Assembly: GCA_963723235.1 (NCBI GenBank)
Contig: CAVRPV010000017.1
Location: 62,001-126,000, forward strand
Direction of reading: 5' to 3'
DNA: 64,000 bases
Source of the DNA: CAIRTM01 sp963723235
GTDB taxonomy: Bacteria; Desulfobacterota; WTBG01; CAIYCZ01; CAIRTM01
Made by a program: the position numbers and the translations under genes. The number at the start of each line of letters is the position of its first letter. Position 1 is the stretch's first letter. The notes beneath the pieces were generated by a model. That model saw only the letters and a list, made by a program, of their open reading frames with translations. It searched no databases and was not told where the DNA came from. Shown piece by piece: positions 1 to 8,766 of the stretch.

Positions 1-1
1 G

Positions 2-910
2 GTCAATGCGGCCCATATTGAGCAGTTCAACCGCGACCTGGCCGGTTTACTCAACGGGGTGTATGCATTTGACCTGTTCGGCAATCTGGACGGTGAATTC
101 GTGCGCCTGGCAGGTATCCTGACTGCACACGGGGCAGGCAGAGGCATTGTCGAAGCCGGACTCAAGGCCTGGATCATGGCGCTGCAGACCCTGATCAAAC
201 GGCCTGAATCCGAAGAGCTCAGCGCACCCCTCATCAGTTTGTTCCAGCGTATCACCAGCCTGTGGGCCCGCGCTGAAGTCACGCCCCCGCAGCTTGAGGG
301 CCCGGCCCTGCGCCTGCATGACTACCTGCTCGACCGCAACCGCAAATTTGCAGCAGAAACAGTGCTTGAACTGCTGCGCAACGGAGCAAGCATTGAGCAG
401 GCCTATCAGGGCACGCTGCTGCCGGCCCTGCTGAACATTCAGCTCAAGCAGCGTCAGGGCAGCATCAGCACTGCACAGGAACAGGCGGCCGCTGATATCT
501 GCCGCTACATCATGTACCGGGTGCTTGACAGCATTTTCAATGAGCGCCGCCTGCCGTTTAAAATTCTGGCAGTCTGCATGCCTGCCGATCAGGACCCCGG
601 CGCGGAGCTCTTTGCCAATTACCTTGAAATGCAGGGCTGGTCAATGCTGTGCATGCGCGAATCACATGCGCACGATGAGATTGTCCGGGCGGCCGCGTCA
701 TTTGAGCCGCACATCATAGTGCTCTCAGCCGCGTCAATCCAGAGCCTGCCCGCAGCCGTTGAACTGGCCGCAATCATCAGGCAGACATACCCGCAGACAC
801 GTATTGCCTTTGAAGGCCGGGCGGCACTGCTGGCCCGCGAACGACTCGGCCCCTATGCCGATGCGATCGTCATCGGCTTTGAAAATGGCCAACGCAAATC
901 AGAGGAGTAG
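2..910 (+). CDS. Cobalamin-binding-fold protein, 5' end outside the window
   Basis: The frame is open from base 2, so the real start lies upstream; 302 residues are visible. The middle (about residues 105-165) looks like the helical cap of B12-dependent regulators and corrinoid proteins (LPALLNIQLKQRQGSIS followed by an E-Q pair where relatives have E-H). The last ~115 residues look like the Rossmann-type B12 domain (ILAVCMPADQDPG, then IIVLSAAS). The cobalt-ligating DxHxxG motif reads ADQDPG, with no histidine, so B12 may bind without a His ligand or not at all. An exporter follows 51 bp downstream on the same strand. The family call is by pattern only; the function is unknown. Confidence 0.6.
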   Translation, partial: VNAAHIEQFNRDLAGLLNGVYAFDLFGNLDGEFVRLAGILTAHGAGRGIVEAGLKAWIMALQTLIKRPESEELSAPLISLFQRITSLWARAEVTPPQLEGPALRLHDYLLDRNRKFAAETVLELLRNGASIEQAYQGTLLPALLNIQLKQRQGSISTAQEQAAADICRYIMYRVLDSIFNERRLPFKILAVCMPADQDPGAELFANYLEMQGWSMLCMRESHAHDEIVRAAASFEPHIIVLSAASIQSLPAAVELAAIIRQTYPQTRIAFEGRAALLARERLGPYADAIVIGFENGQRKSEE

Positions 911-961
911 GCGTTTCCGTACGCTGATTGAGATACTTCGCTGCAGAGGAACAGGCATAAC

Positions 962-2083
962 ATGCGCAGCATCGTCGCTTTAAAAATTCTCCTGTATGAC
1001 AAGGCAACCACGGCCGGCTCCCTGATCGGTGTTATCGCCATCGTGTTCCTGGTCGGCCAGCAACTGGCGGTATTGTTCGGACTATTTTCCTACATGTCCG
1101 TGCTGGTTGACCACAGCGCTGCTGATATCTGGATCTGCAGTAAAAACACCAACAACATCAATGCCACCGACACCCTGCCGGAGCGCTATGCCGACCGCAT
1201 CAGCGGCCTGGCGTTTATTGCATGGGCCGAACCTGTTCTGTTCGGCAACGCAACGTTTATCACCCGTGACGGAAAGGCCGAATCGCTGCAGGTTGTAGGC
1301 CTGCAGCCATCCAGCCGCGCGCTGTGGCCCTGGCGCTTTCATGAGGGCAGTGTCGATGACATGCTCCAGAATGAGGGCCTGACCCTGGAAAAGCTTGACC
1401 TTAACATATACGGCAACCCTGCGGTCGGCGACGTGTTCGAGGTCAACGATATGCGCGTACGCATCAGCGCAATCACCCAGAGCATCAAGGGCTTTTCCGG
1501 CAGGCTGGCCTTTACCAACGTGGTTAAAGCCCGCAAAATTCTCAAGGCAACGCCCGGGCGCTGCAAAGCGGTCGTGGTTAAGCTGAAGCCGGGCATACCG
1601 ATTGAAGAGGCGATTGCCGGCATACAGGCTGTGCTGCCGGACACGGAAGTCATGTCAAGCGCCCAGCTCTCGGCCCGCACGCGTATCTATTACCTCAAAA
1701 ATACCGGCATGGGAGGCAGCTTCGGCTTTTCAACCCTGATCGGCGCTTTGGTCGGCATCATTATCATCACGCTCACGATGTATACCGGGGTGCTGCAGCG
1801 CCAGAAGGACTTTGCCGTGCTGCGTGCCCTGGGCGCCCGCAAAAGCGATATTTTCGTCATTGTACTGTGCCAGTCGCTGATCATCGCCCTGGTGGGGATT
1901 TTTATCGGATTTTTGCTGCTGGGCTCGTTTCTCAACGGCACGGTTGACACAAACCTGCCGGTATACATGCCGCGCCAGATTGCGCCGATGCTGGCCCTGG
2001 GAACGCTGCTGCTGTGCATGCTGGGTTCCGTTCTGGCTGTGCGCAAAGCCATCAGCGTTGAACCGGCATCGGTATTCAGATAA
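962..2083 (+). CDS. ABC exporter permease, FtsX/MacB (DevC-like) type
   Basis: 373 residues. An N-terminal membrane segment (about residues 17-45, GVIAIVFLVGQQLAVLFGLF) is followed by a ~220-residue periplasmic domain and three C-terminal membrane segments (about 262-285, 305-330, 345-362). This is the four-helix FtsX-like topology. The segment LRALGARKSDIF before the second C-terminal helix is typical of the family. ATPase and membrane-fusion genes follow, as in DevBCA/MacAB-type exporters, which move glycolipids, peptides or lipoproteins across the envelope. AGAGGAAC lies upstream of the ATG. The substrate cannot be told. Confidence 0.85.
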   Translation: MRSIVALKILLYDKATTAGSLIGVIAIVFLVGQQLAVLFGLFSYMSVLVDHSAADIWICSKNTNNINATDTLPERYADRISGLAFIAWAEPVLFGNATFITRDGKAESLQVVGLQPSSRALWPWRFHEGSVDDMLQNEGLTLEKLDLNIYGNPAVGDVFEVNDMRVRISAITQSIKGFSGRLAFTNVVKARKILKATPGRCKAVVVKLKPGIPIEEAIAGIQAVLPDTEVMSSAQLSARTRIYYLKNTGMGGSFGFSTLIGALVGIIIITLTMYTGVLQRQKDFAVLRALGARKSDIFVIVLCQSLIIALVGIFIGFLLLGSFLNGTVDTNLPVYMPRQIAPMLALGTLLLCMLGSVLAVRKAISVEPASVFR

Positions 2084-2143
2084 GCGGCTGCTACAGCGTT
2101 ACAAAACGTACGATACACAACTGCACGTAGGAATAAACTGAAA

Positions 2144-2867
2144 ATGCCTGAGCCCATTTTAAAACTGTCCGGGATTGCGCGCGACTTCTACGACGGCCGC
2201 TCCTTGCGCCGCGTGCTTGAAAAAACCGATCTGGATATTTATCCGGGCGAGTTCACCATTCTGGCCGGCCCGTCGGGCAGCGGCAAAACAACGCTGCTGA
2301 CCATCATGGGCCTGATACTCAAGCCCTCTGAAGGCACCATCGCCATCCGCGGCAAAACGGTCAGCGGCATTTCCGAGAGCGGCCTGGCATCCATCAGGCT
2401 GCACAACTACGGCTTTGTGTTTCAGCTGGCTGAACTGCTGCCCGCACTGAGCGTGATGGAAAACATTATTGTTGCAAGCGGCATACAGGGCCGCCGTGTT
2501 CCAGCCAGCCTGCGCAAGCGCGCCCAGGACCTGCTTGACGGATTCGGACTCGCCGACATGCATGCATCTGCGCCCTTTGCAGCTTTCCGGCGGCCAGAAA
2601 CAGCGTGTTGCCATCGTACGCGCCCTTGTCAATGAACCGGCCGTGCTGCTGTGCGATGAGCCGACCTCGGCCCTGGACTCAGAATCAAGCAGCATCGTGC
2701 TGGATTCACTGAAAAAACTTTCCCGCGACACAACCCGCGCCATGATCATGGTAACCCATGACCCGCGCGTGTTTCCCTTTGCCGACCGGCTGATAAAAAT
2801 TGAAAACGGAACAATCGTCTCCGACACGCGCGCAATCGACCAACCCATATCTGGAGAGCCGCACTGA
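2144..2867 (+). pseudogene. ABC exporter ATPase (DevA/LolD-like), frameshifted by a 4-bp duplication
   Basis: ATPase partner of the preceding permease. The first frame (2144-2635) carries Walker A GPSGSGKTTLL and the Q-loop region FVFQLAELLPALS. The second frame (to 2867) carries the signature LSGGQKQRVAI, Walker B LLCDEPTSALD and the switch histidine MVTHD. The frames part at 2558-2567, where atgc is repeated (atgcatgcat). Removing four bases gives a continuous D-M-H-L-R-P-L-Q-L-S-G reading and a ~240-residue LolD-type ATPase. Its TGA overlaps the next ATG by one base. If the duplication is real, the exporter lacks its motor; otherwise it is a sequence error. Confidence 0.85.
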
Positions 2868-3739
2868 TGAAAAAACTGCTTAAACTGGGAATCCTGTTCG
2901 CTGTCGTGCTTGCGGGCAGCGCTTTTATCGTCTCAAGTTTCTTAAAAGCATCACGCCCTCCCCAGGCTGCCGAGCCGCCGGTCATCTCCGCAGCACCGGT
3001 TAAAGTGTTCGGCGTCATTGAACCGGCAGGCCGGGAGGTTTTTGTCGGTCCGCCGCTTTCGCGCAGGATTATCAGCGTGCATGCCGTCGAAGGCGACACG
3101 GTCGTGCGCGGGCAGTTGCTTGCCGAGTTGGAAAACAGCGTTGAGCGCGCACAGGTCGCGCTCAACGAAACAAAAATCGAGCTTGCCCGCAAGGCCATAG
3201 AGCTCGAAGAAGACAGCATGAAACGCTCCCAGCAGCTGTACAAGAAAAACATCGACTCGGAATACACCTACACTCAGACGCGCCTGCGCAAGGAATTGGA
3301 AGAAAAACGGCTTGCCGTCTCCAGCGAGGAGCTCAAACACGCTCAGGCCCAGCTTGAGCAGACAATGCTGCGCTCACCCATTGACGGCATGATCTACAAA
3401 TTTGACGTGCGTCTTGGAGAGACCCTGCAATCCGGTGACAACAGCCGTATTATTCTGGGAGAAAAAGGATACTGGGCGCGCATGTGGGTTGAATCGTTCT
3501 GGCGCGAGCGCATACACCCTGAATCAGTATACACCCTCTACGACAGCGAAACCCGCCAGCAAATCGGCACCGGAAAATTTTTAAAACGGATCCCCTACAT
3601 GGGCCGCCGCGATTTTCGCACGGAGGATTTGCAGGAACGCTTCGATACCAAGTTTCAGGAAGTCATTCTGGAAGTCGAACCTATTGCTGGAGAAACCCTG
3701 CCGATCGGGATTACGGTCATGGCCGAGCTTGCGCAGTAA
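2867..3739 (+). CDS. HlyD/DevB-type periplasmic adaptor (membrane fusion) protein
   Basis: 290 residues. An N-terminal anchor helix (residues 5-28, LGILFAVVLAGSAFIVSSFL) is followed by a split biotinyl-lipoyl-like barrel: the first half is around 55-85 (IISVHAVEGDTVVRGQLLAEL) before a charged coiled-coil hairpin (85-165), and the second half follows (LRSPIDGMIYKF). A beta-barrel domain ends the protein. It should bridge the permease to an outer-membrane channel; no TolC-like gene lies in the window. Its ATG overlaps the ATPase stop, so the three exporter genes form one operon. Confidence 0.87.
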   Translation: MKKLLKLGILFAVVLAGSAFIVSSFLKASRPPQAAEPPVISAAPVKVFGVIEPAGREVFVGPPLSRRIISVHAVEGDTVVRGQLLAELENSVERAQVALNETKIELARKAIELEEDSMKRSQQLYKKNIDSEYTYTQTRLRKELEEKRLAVSSEELKHAQAQLEQTMLRSPIDGMIYKFDVRLGETLQSGDNSRIILGEKGYWARMWVESFWRERIHPESVYTLYDSETRQQIGTGKFLKRIPYMGRRDFRTEDLQERFDTKFQEVILEVEPIAGETLPIGITVMAELAQ

Positions 3740-3763
3740 CGGACGCACATAAACATCCCTCCA

Positions 3764-3797
3764 CAAAAAAAGGCAGGGCCATGTGCTGACCCTGCCT
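3764..3797 (-). terminator. Rho-independent terminator for the minus-strand gene ending at 3828
   Basis: An 8-bp perfect stem AGGCAGGG/CCCTGCCT encloses an 11-base loop. On the minus strand it is followed by seven Ts (the A run at 3765-3771). The plus strand has no T run after the stem, so it serves the minus-strand gene rather than the exporter operon. Confidence 0.75.
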
Positions 3798-3827
3798 GTA
3801 CCTAGCCATTATTTAAAATAGCACTTA

Positions 3828-4140
3828 CTACGGTGTACAAACCGCCTCACAGACTGTCTGGCCGCAACCGCCGCAACCCGGTGCTGTGTCGCAGACATCG
3901 CCAATCCCGTCGCCATCTGCGTCCTTTTGCTGAGTGTTGCAGGTGGCTGGGCAGTTATCTACGCCATCAGCAATACCGTCATTGTCCGAATCGCACTGGC
4001 CCTGAACTTCGCAAGCTGTCTGGCCGCACCCGCCGCAGCCCGGTGCTGTGTCGCAGACATCGCCGATGCCGTCGCCATCTGCATCTTTTTGCTGGGGATT
4101 GCACTTGCTCGGGCAGTTATCCTGACTATCAACAAACCCA
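3828..4140 (-). repeat. TSP3 tail repeat, copy A (partner at 5399-5715)
   Basis: Encodes DxDGDGIGDVCDTAPGCGGCGQ twice and ends in CEAVCTP. The same module, close to identical in protein and in long DNA stretches, ends the neighbouring gene at 5399. The two genes differ completely upstream, so only the tail was shared or duplicated. Confidence 0.8.
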
Positions 4141-5182
4141 TCAAGGTCTGTATCAGTATCCTCAACCTGGTACGCACGCACCGTTGATGCATTCATCGCC
4201 CTCTAAGCAGTCGCTGTCATCTATACACCAATCACCATTGGATCTGCACGGCCCGCCGCGCACCGCACGCACATAAGCATGGTCGCTCGTATAGCTGTAG
4301 TCCACGTTGCCGGTGTAGAAATTCATGCCCCACGCATCGTCGGTACCGAGTGCGTAGGTAGTAGACGACCAGTAATACCACCCCACCGTTTTGGGAAATG
4401 TTGTAGCCGGGCCATATCGTCCGTAATCTATTAGGGTTTGCAGCTCATTTCGTGTAGGCAGCCGCCAGTCGTTGTGGTCGAGATAGTTGCTGGTGTTGAG
4501 GCCCTGCACATGATCCAGCGCCTGTTGCCAGGTTGGGTCTGTGGCGTAGCCCGTGCAAGCAGCTTCCGTTCCATACCTGCCCGTAGTTGCACTGCTGCCA
4601 CATCAGGCCTGTAGTTAGGGTCGGACACCGTACCATCGCCATTAATGGCCAAAGGATCAAATGACCGATACGGTCCGCCCCGCACGGCGAGCACGTAATC
4701 GTAATCTGACTCTTATAGTAGTTGTCCACGCCGCCGCCGTTGAACACCACGTACCACGCGCGGTCGGTACCGTTAGCGCGGGTAGTCGACGACCAACAAG
4801 AAGACGCCACCGAGTCTAAATATCGGGTCTATTGCTAGGATCGGGACGACCCGCATCGATAAGGCGTTGAGAGTTCGTCTATGCTCGGCAAACGCCAGTC
4901 AGTATATCCATAGTTTTCATTGATGCCTGCGTTCATTTCCGCCACGTAACCCAAGGCCAGCTGCCAGGTATAGGTGCCCGGGTGGTTGCCTGCTGCCACT
5001 CCAGCCCCGTCACATTATCCCGCACAATGCCGTTGCCAAGGTCGGTGTAGGATTTCGGGTTGCAGACCCGCTCATTGTCGAGGTGCCCCCGTGTCGAGCA
5101 CATAGTTGGTCTGCGCCAACGAGTTTGTAACAGTCACCAGCAAAAAACAAACCGCCAGTCCGACAATACTTTTCTTAATCAT
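3828..5182 (-). pseudogene. Secreted protein with two DUF1566 (Lcl C-terminal) domains and thrombospondin type-3 tail; multiple frameshifts
   Basis: Starts at ATG 5182 after GGTGGAG and has a clear signal peptide (MIKKSIVGLAVCFLLVTVTN, cut near SLAQ). Frames change repeatedly, at roughly 5085, 4990, 4870, 4700, 4610-4500 and 4190. Put together, they give repeated DUF1566-type segments (WRLPTRNELQTLID, WYYWSSTT, AYVRAVRGG near 4260-4480, with earlier copies at 4690-4950). A cysteine-rich linker (CIDDSDCLEGDECINGACV) follows, then two calcium-binding TSP3 units with the DADGDGIGDVCD pattern. This is probably an exported or surface protein with Ca2+-rigid repeats. At least five indels in 1.35 kb mean it is decayed or poorly sequenced. 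Confidence 0.7.
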
Positions 5183-5398
5183 GGTGCTCCACCCTTCAAA
5201 TGTATTCTCTTGTAATAGCTATACCCTGTTTGGGTGTGCCCGTCCGCCGACCGGTCTGTCCGCAAGGGTTGTTCAGCCGGGTTGACGATGCAACCATCAG
5301 TTCACTCAACCGAAGAACCGTTACGAAATCGCATTAACAACTTCTATGTATATTGGCCAGTGCACATGGGTCTGGTCCCCACAGTGAACCAGTATTTA

Positions 5399-5715
5399 CT
5401 ACGGTGTGCACACCACCTCACACACCGGCTGCCCGCATCCACCGCAGCCCGGGGCTGTATCGCAGACATCGCCAATCCCGTCGCTATCTGCGTCCTTCTG
5501 CTGAGTGTTGCATTTGGCCGGGCAGTTATCTGTGCTGTCAGCAATACCGTCGTGATCTGAATCGCACTGACCCTGAACTTCGCAAGCTGTCTGCGCAGCC
5601 GCCGCAACCCGGTGCTGTGTCGCAAACATCACCGATTCCGTCGCCATCTGCGTCCTTTTGCTGAGGATTGCAGATGCTCGGACAGTTATCCTGACTATCA
5701 AAAAACCCATCAAAG
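5399..5715 (-). repeat. TSP3 tail repeat, copy B (partner at 3828-4140)
   Basis: Carries DSDFDGFFDSQDNCPSICN, DADGDGIGDVCD and GCGGC units and the terminal GCGGCGQPVCEVVCTP, matching copy A almost residue for residue. Copy B lacks two bases in tgcgcagaca where copy A has tgcggccagaca, which causes the second of this gene's compensating frameshifts. Confidence 0.8.
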
Positions 5716-7397
5716 TCACTATCAGTAAGCGATACGCATGCGCCTTCAACGCATTCAGACCCCTGTGAACAATCACCATTGATAAGACATTCAACGCACA
5801 CGTCAGCTGCTTCATCGCAGACCGGTGTTTTGTCAGTGCAGGGGTTGCCCGCAGACCCGCACATGCCTGCCGTGCATGTCTCTTCACCGTTGCAGAACTC
5901 ACCGTCGTCTGGACAATCCGCGTTTTCAAAGCATTCCGGGGCAACTCTAAACACACGCCACCCTCAACGCATTCAAAGCCATCTACGCAGTCGTTGTCAT
6001 TAACACATTCGGGCACCTCATAGCGCCATAGGTCATTAAGGCGTGTGGCGCTGTCGTCTCTTATGCCTCCGAACTGCCAGAAATTACCATCACTGTCTAT
6101 CCACGAAACGCCACGGCTACGAGCACCAGGGGTATTGGCCGCATCAGGTGTACCCTTGCTTCCGTAGACACCTGCCGTGTTGATTATCGACGAACCGTCC
6201 ATCCAAACCCACTGGTTTGCTGCTGGCGCATAGCGCCACAGGTCGTTTAGATAGCCAGAAGATGTGGTATCGCCGCATCCATATCCCCCCCATAGCCAGA
6301 CATTGCCGTTCTTGTCTATCCACGAAATGCTGTTCAGCCGAGTTCCCGGTACGTTGCCCGCATCCGGTATGCCCATTGTGCCATAGACGCCGGACTGTTC
6401 TGTTGTGTCAGATCCGTTCATCCAGGTCCACATCCCTGTGGTAGGGTCATAGCGCCATAAGTCGTTAAAGGTGATATAGTCGGGATTAAAAAAATACCCC
6501 CCGCCGAACAACCACAGATTATCAGAGCTGTCAGTCCAAGCAACACTGTTCCCTCGCGCGCCCGGCACGTTGGCGGCAGCCGGTGTGCCCTTGGTTCCGT
6601 AGGTGCCAGCTTGCTTTATCCTATTCGAGCCGCTTGTCCATGTCCACTGATTGGTAACACAATCATAGCGCCACAAGTCGTTCAGCTCGCCTAAAGTTTC
6701 TAAACTTGCAGTTGCGTCGAAACCAAACCCACCGAAGATCCAGAAATTACCGTCATTGTCTATCCACCTACCACCGCGACTACGACCGCCGGGGATATTG
6801 GCAGCATTAGGTGTGCCCTTAATCCCGTAGGTGCCAGCCTGGTTGATGTATTGTGTACCGCTCACCCACGTCCACATGTTGGTATCAGGATTATAACGCC
6901 ACAAGTCGTTTAGATAGCCTTTAGCATTGTTAGTCGTGCAGCCATATCCACCGAACAGCCAGAAGTTACCGTTTTTGTCTATCCAGCAAGTACCGCCATT
7001 ACGAGCACCGGGTTCAGTGTCTGTGCGAGGAAAACCCTTGGTTCCGTAGGTGCCAGCCTGGTCTTACCGTTTTCGAGCCTCTCATCCATGTCCACTCATT
7101 GGTTATAGGATCATAGCGCCACAGATCATTTAGGTGGCCGCTAGTTGTAGTGGTGCCATAACCCAACCCCCCAAACAACCAGAAGTTACCATCGCTGTCT
7201 GTCCACGAGATGCTGCCTTGACGAGCGCCGGGCACATTGGCGGCAGCCGGTATGCCTTTGATACCATAAGCGCCAAGCTGAGCTGATGTATTAGACCCGC
7301 TCATCCAGGTCCACTCACCGACAGCCGCCAGTGACATACCCGGCATCATAAACAAGATCAAACAAACTGCCAGCCCCAAAAAAAATTTCTTAGCCAT
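5399..7397 (-). pseudogene. Secreted Kelch-like beta-propeller protein with cysteine-rich linker and TSP3 tail; three indels
   Basis: ATG 7397 follows GGAGTGTTTA and starts a signal peptide (MAKKFFLGLAVCLILFMMPG). About six repeats of ~75 residues follow, with the pattern LNDLWRYDP..WTWMSGS..GTKGTPAAANVPGAR..W.D..GNFWLFGG, as in Kelch/galactose-oxidase propellers. Next come Cys-rich units (CVNDNDCVDGFECVEGGVC) and TSP3 calcium-binding repeats ending CEVVCTP. One indel near 7063 separates the first repeat. A one-base loss in a C run near 5945 and a two-base loss near 5595 cancel out, so one long frame (5399-6904) reads the linker out of frame for ~350 bases. It is probably an exported surface protein; the ligand is unknown. 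Confidence 0.75.
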
Positions 7398-7862
7398 TAA
7401 ACACTCCATGCATTAATAGTTCCCACCCGGTTTTGCCTTGAAATGAGCGTGTGAGTTCATTATATCGGTTAATTTTTTTACAAAATTAACATATTTTATT
7501 CTTACCTATCAAACTGAATTATACGATTTAATCATTTTCAAATTTATATGATTAAGGCAAATAAAACGAACAAAAAAGCCCCTGATTTCTCAAGGGCTTT
7601 TATATGTTCCGTGAGTACCCCGGTTTATGTTTTGAAGAAGATCAGCTCCATCGAACAGGAGCTATAAAACACTGCGCATGTCGAGGGCGATTCTTTTAAT
7701 TTTCACCCCATTCGTTTTCAATCGTCCGATCGCGTGAACTTAACCGGCGGAGTTATGCTTTTTGCCCACCTGCCCGACAAAATCTCAATATACCTGCTGG
7801 CGCTTCTCTTCCGTATGTCCCACACCCCGCATGACAAACATGTGACCACAGCGCAACCGGCC
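7398..7862. other. Intergenic stretch, 465 bp, no gene recognised
   Basis: The part next to the Kelch gene (7410-7560) is AT-rich and probably holds its promoter, though no clear -35/-10 pair stands out. One hairpin terminator is present at 7572-7602. Between 7620 and 7860 short frames exist on both strands, but none has a recognisable motif or a convincing ribosome-binding site. Confidence 0.5.
7572..7602. terminator. Bidirectional hairpin terminator
   Basis: AAAAGCCC and GGGCTTTT form a perfect 8-bp stem around a 12-base loop, with A and T runs on either side, so it can act on both strands. It lies ~260 bp beyond the stop of the HTH gene at 7863 and upstream of the Kelch gene. Confidence 0.7.
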
Positions 7863-8576
7863 CTACCCCAAACGCCGCTTCGCCTCAGCCTTACTCATTT
7901 TCACTACACCCTGCAGCTGCCGGGCGGTAGCGGCCCGCAGTTTCAATGTCCCCTTTTTGCGTTCCCAGACGGATACGATCTGATTGCTGACCCCGACAAG
8001 CGTGGCAAGCTCCTGCTGAGAAACCCCCAATCGCGTCCGAAGCTTTACAACCCCGGCACCATCCATGCTCATCACAGGACCGCTGATTGTGGATGCGGAC
8101 TGTGCCCCGGCCTTAGCGGATTTCTTTGTTTTCAAATCTTTTCCCAGCCGCACACATACGGCATCCTTCTTTTCCTGTTTCAATGCGGCCAGAGCTGTGC
8201 GAACTTTTTCTTTTCTGATCTGCACGCGTCCCTTTTTAGTTTCCCAAACCGAGACCACCTGCATGCTCACTCCCAGCAGTTTGGCCAGCTCGGTCTGCGT
8301 GATGCCGAGGCGCTTGCGCATGCTTTTGAGCGCCTTTGCCGTAACGCGAACATCATCAGGCGCACCAGCATCAGGTGCTTCAGCACCGGCAGTACGCAGC
8401 GCAACTGAGGCCTGATGTTTTGCTTGCTTTTCAAGCACTGCAATGCGCCGTTTATATTCGGCACTCGCTTTTTTCAAAACAGCCAGCCCCTGTTTCTGGG
8501 CAGCAGCCATCTGGGCGATCTCGCGATGAACAATACGCTGAATTTCAGCCTTTAACACTTTTGCAATGCTGGACAT
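7863..8576 (-). CDS. Double helix-turn-helix (XRE-like) DNA-binding protein
   Basis: 237 residues from ATG 8576, which follows GAGGAGACCAGAAT. The N-terminal ~60 residues form a charged helix, probably a coiled coil. Two XRE-type HTH domains follow, around residues 84-120 (LGITQTELAKLLGVSMQVVSVWE) and 178-215 (LGVSQQELATLVGVSNQIVSVWE). They are clearly internal duplicates sharing the SVWE core, joined by a Lys/Ala-rich linker. It may bind two half-sites on one molecule. It is cut off from the surA side by an inverted-repeat element. Targets are unknown. Confidence 0.75.
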   Translation of the reverse strand: MSSIAKVLKAEIQRIVHREIAQMAAAQKQGLAVLKKASAEYKRRIAVLEKQAKHQASVALRTAGAEAPDAGAPDDVRVTAKALKSMRKRLGITQTELAKLLGVSMQVVSVWETKKGRVQIRKEKVRTALAALKQEKKDAVCVRLGKDLKTKKSAKAGAQSASTISGPVMSMDGAGVVKLRTRLGVSQQELATLVGVSNQIVSVWERKKGTLKLRAATARQLQGVVKMSKAEAKRRLG

Positions 8577-8620
8577 ATTCTGGTCTCCTCTCTGTTGCGA
8601 GGTGAGTATTTGAAACTCTT

Positions 8621-8766
8621 TAGCAGGCTGTTCAAAAAAACCCGGATGCAAGGCGCTCTGATATCATGATTTGTAGGGGCACGGTATGCCGATGCCCCTA
8701 CGCTACGCCGCAATGACGAATGATGAGTACATACGCAGCAGATGGGTATTTTTCAACAGCCTGCTA
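8621..8766. mobile_element. MITE-like terminal-inverted-repeat element, copy 1
   Basis: The outer ends TAGCAGGCTGTT(C/G)AAAAA are inverted over 146 bp. Inside, GGATGCAAGGCG and GACGAATGATGAG are shared with the copy at 14110-14250. A further internal hairpin has stem GTAGGGGCA/TGCCCCTAC (about 8673-8701). It encodes nothing. The three bases at 8764-8766 are at once the element end and the surA TAG stop. It is probably a non-autonomous transposable or REP-like unit that folds strongly in RNA and could act as a terminator or 3'-end protector for surA mRNA. Confidence 0.75.

Noticed and set aside
7610..7860. Possible integrase or small-gene remnant
   Set aside because: Fragments such as GVGHTEEKRQQVY gave a vague resemblance only; no catalytic residues or consistent frame could be followed.
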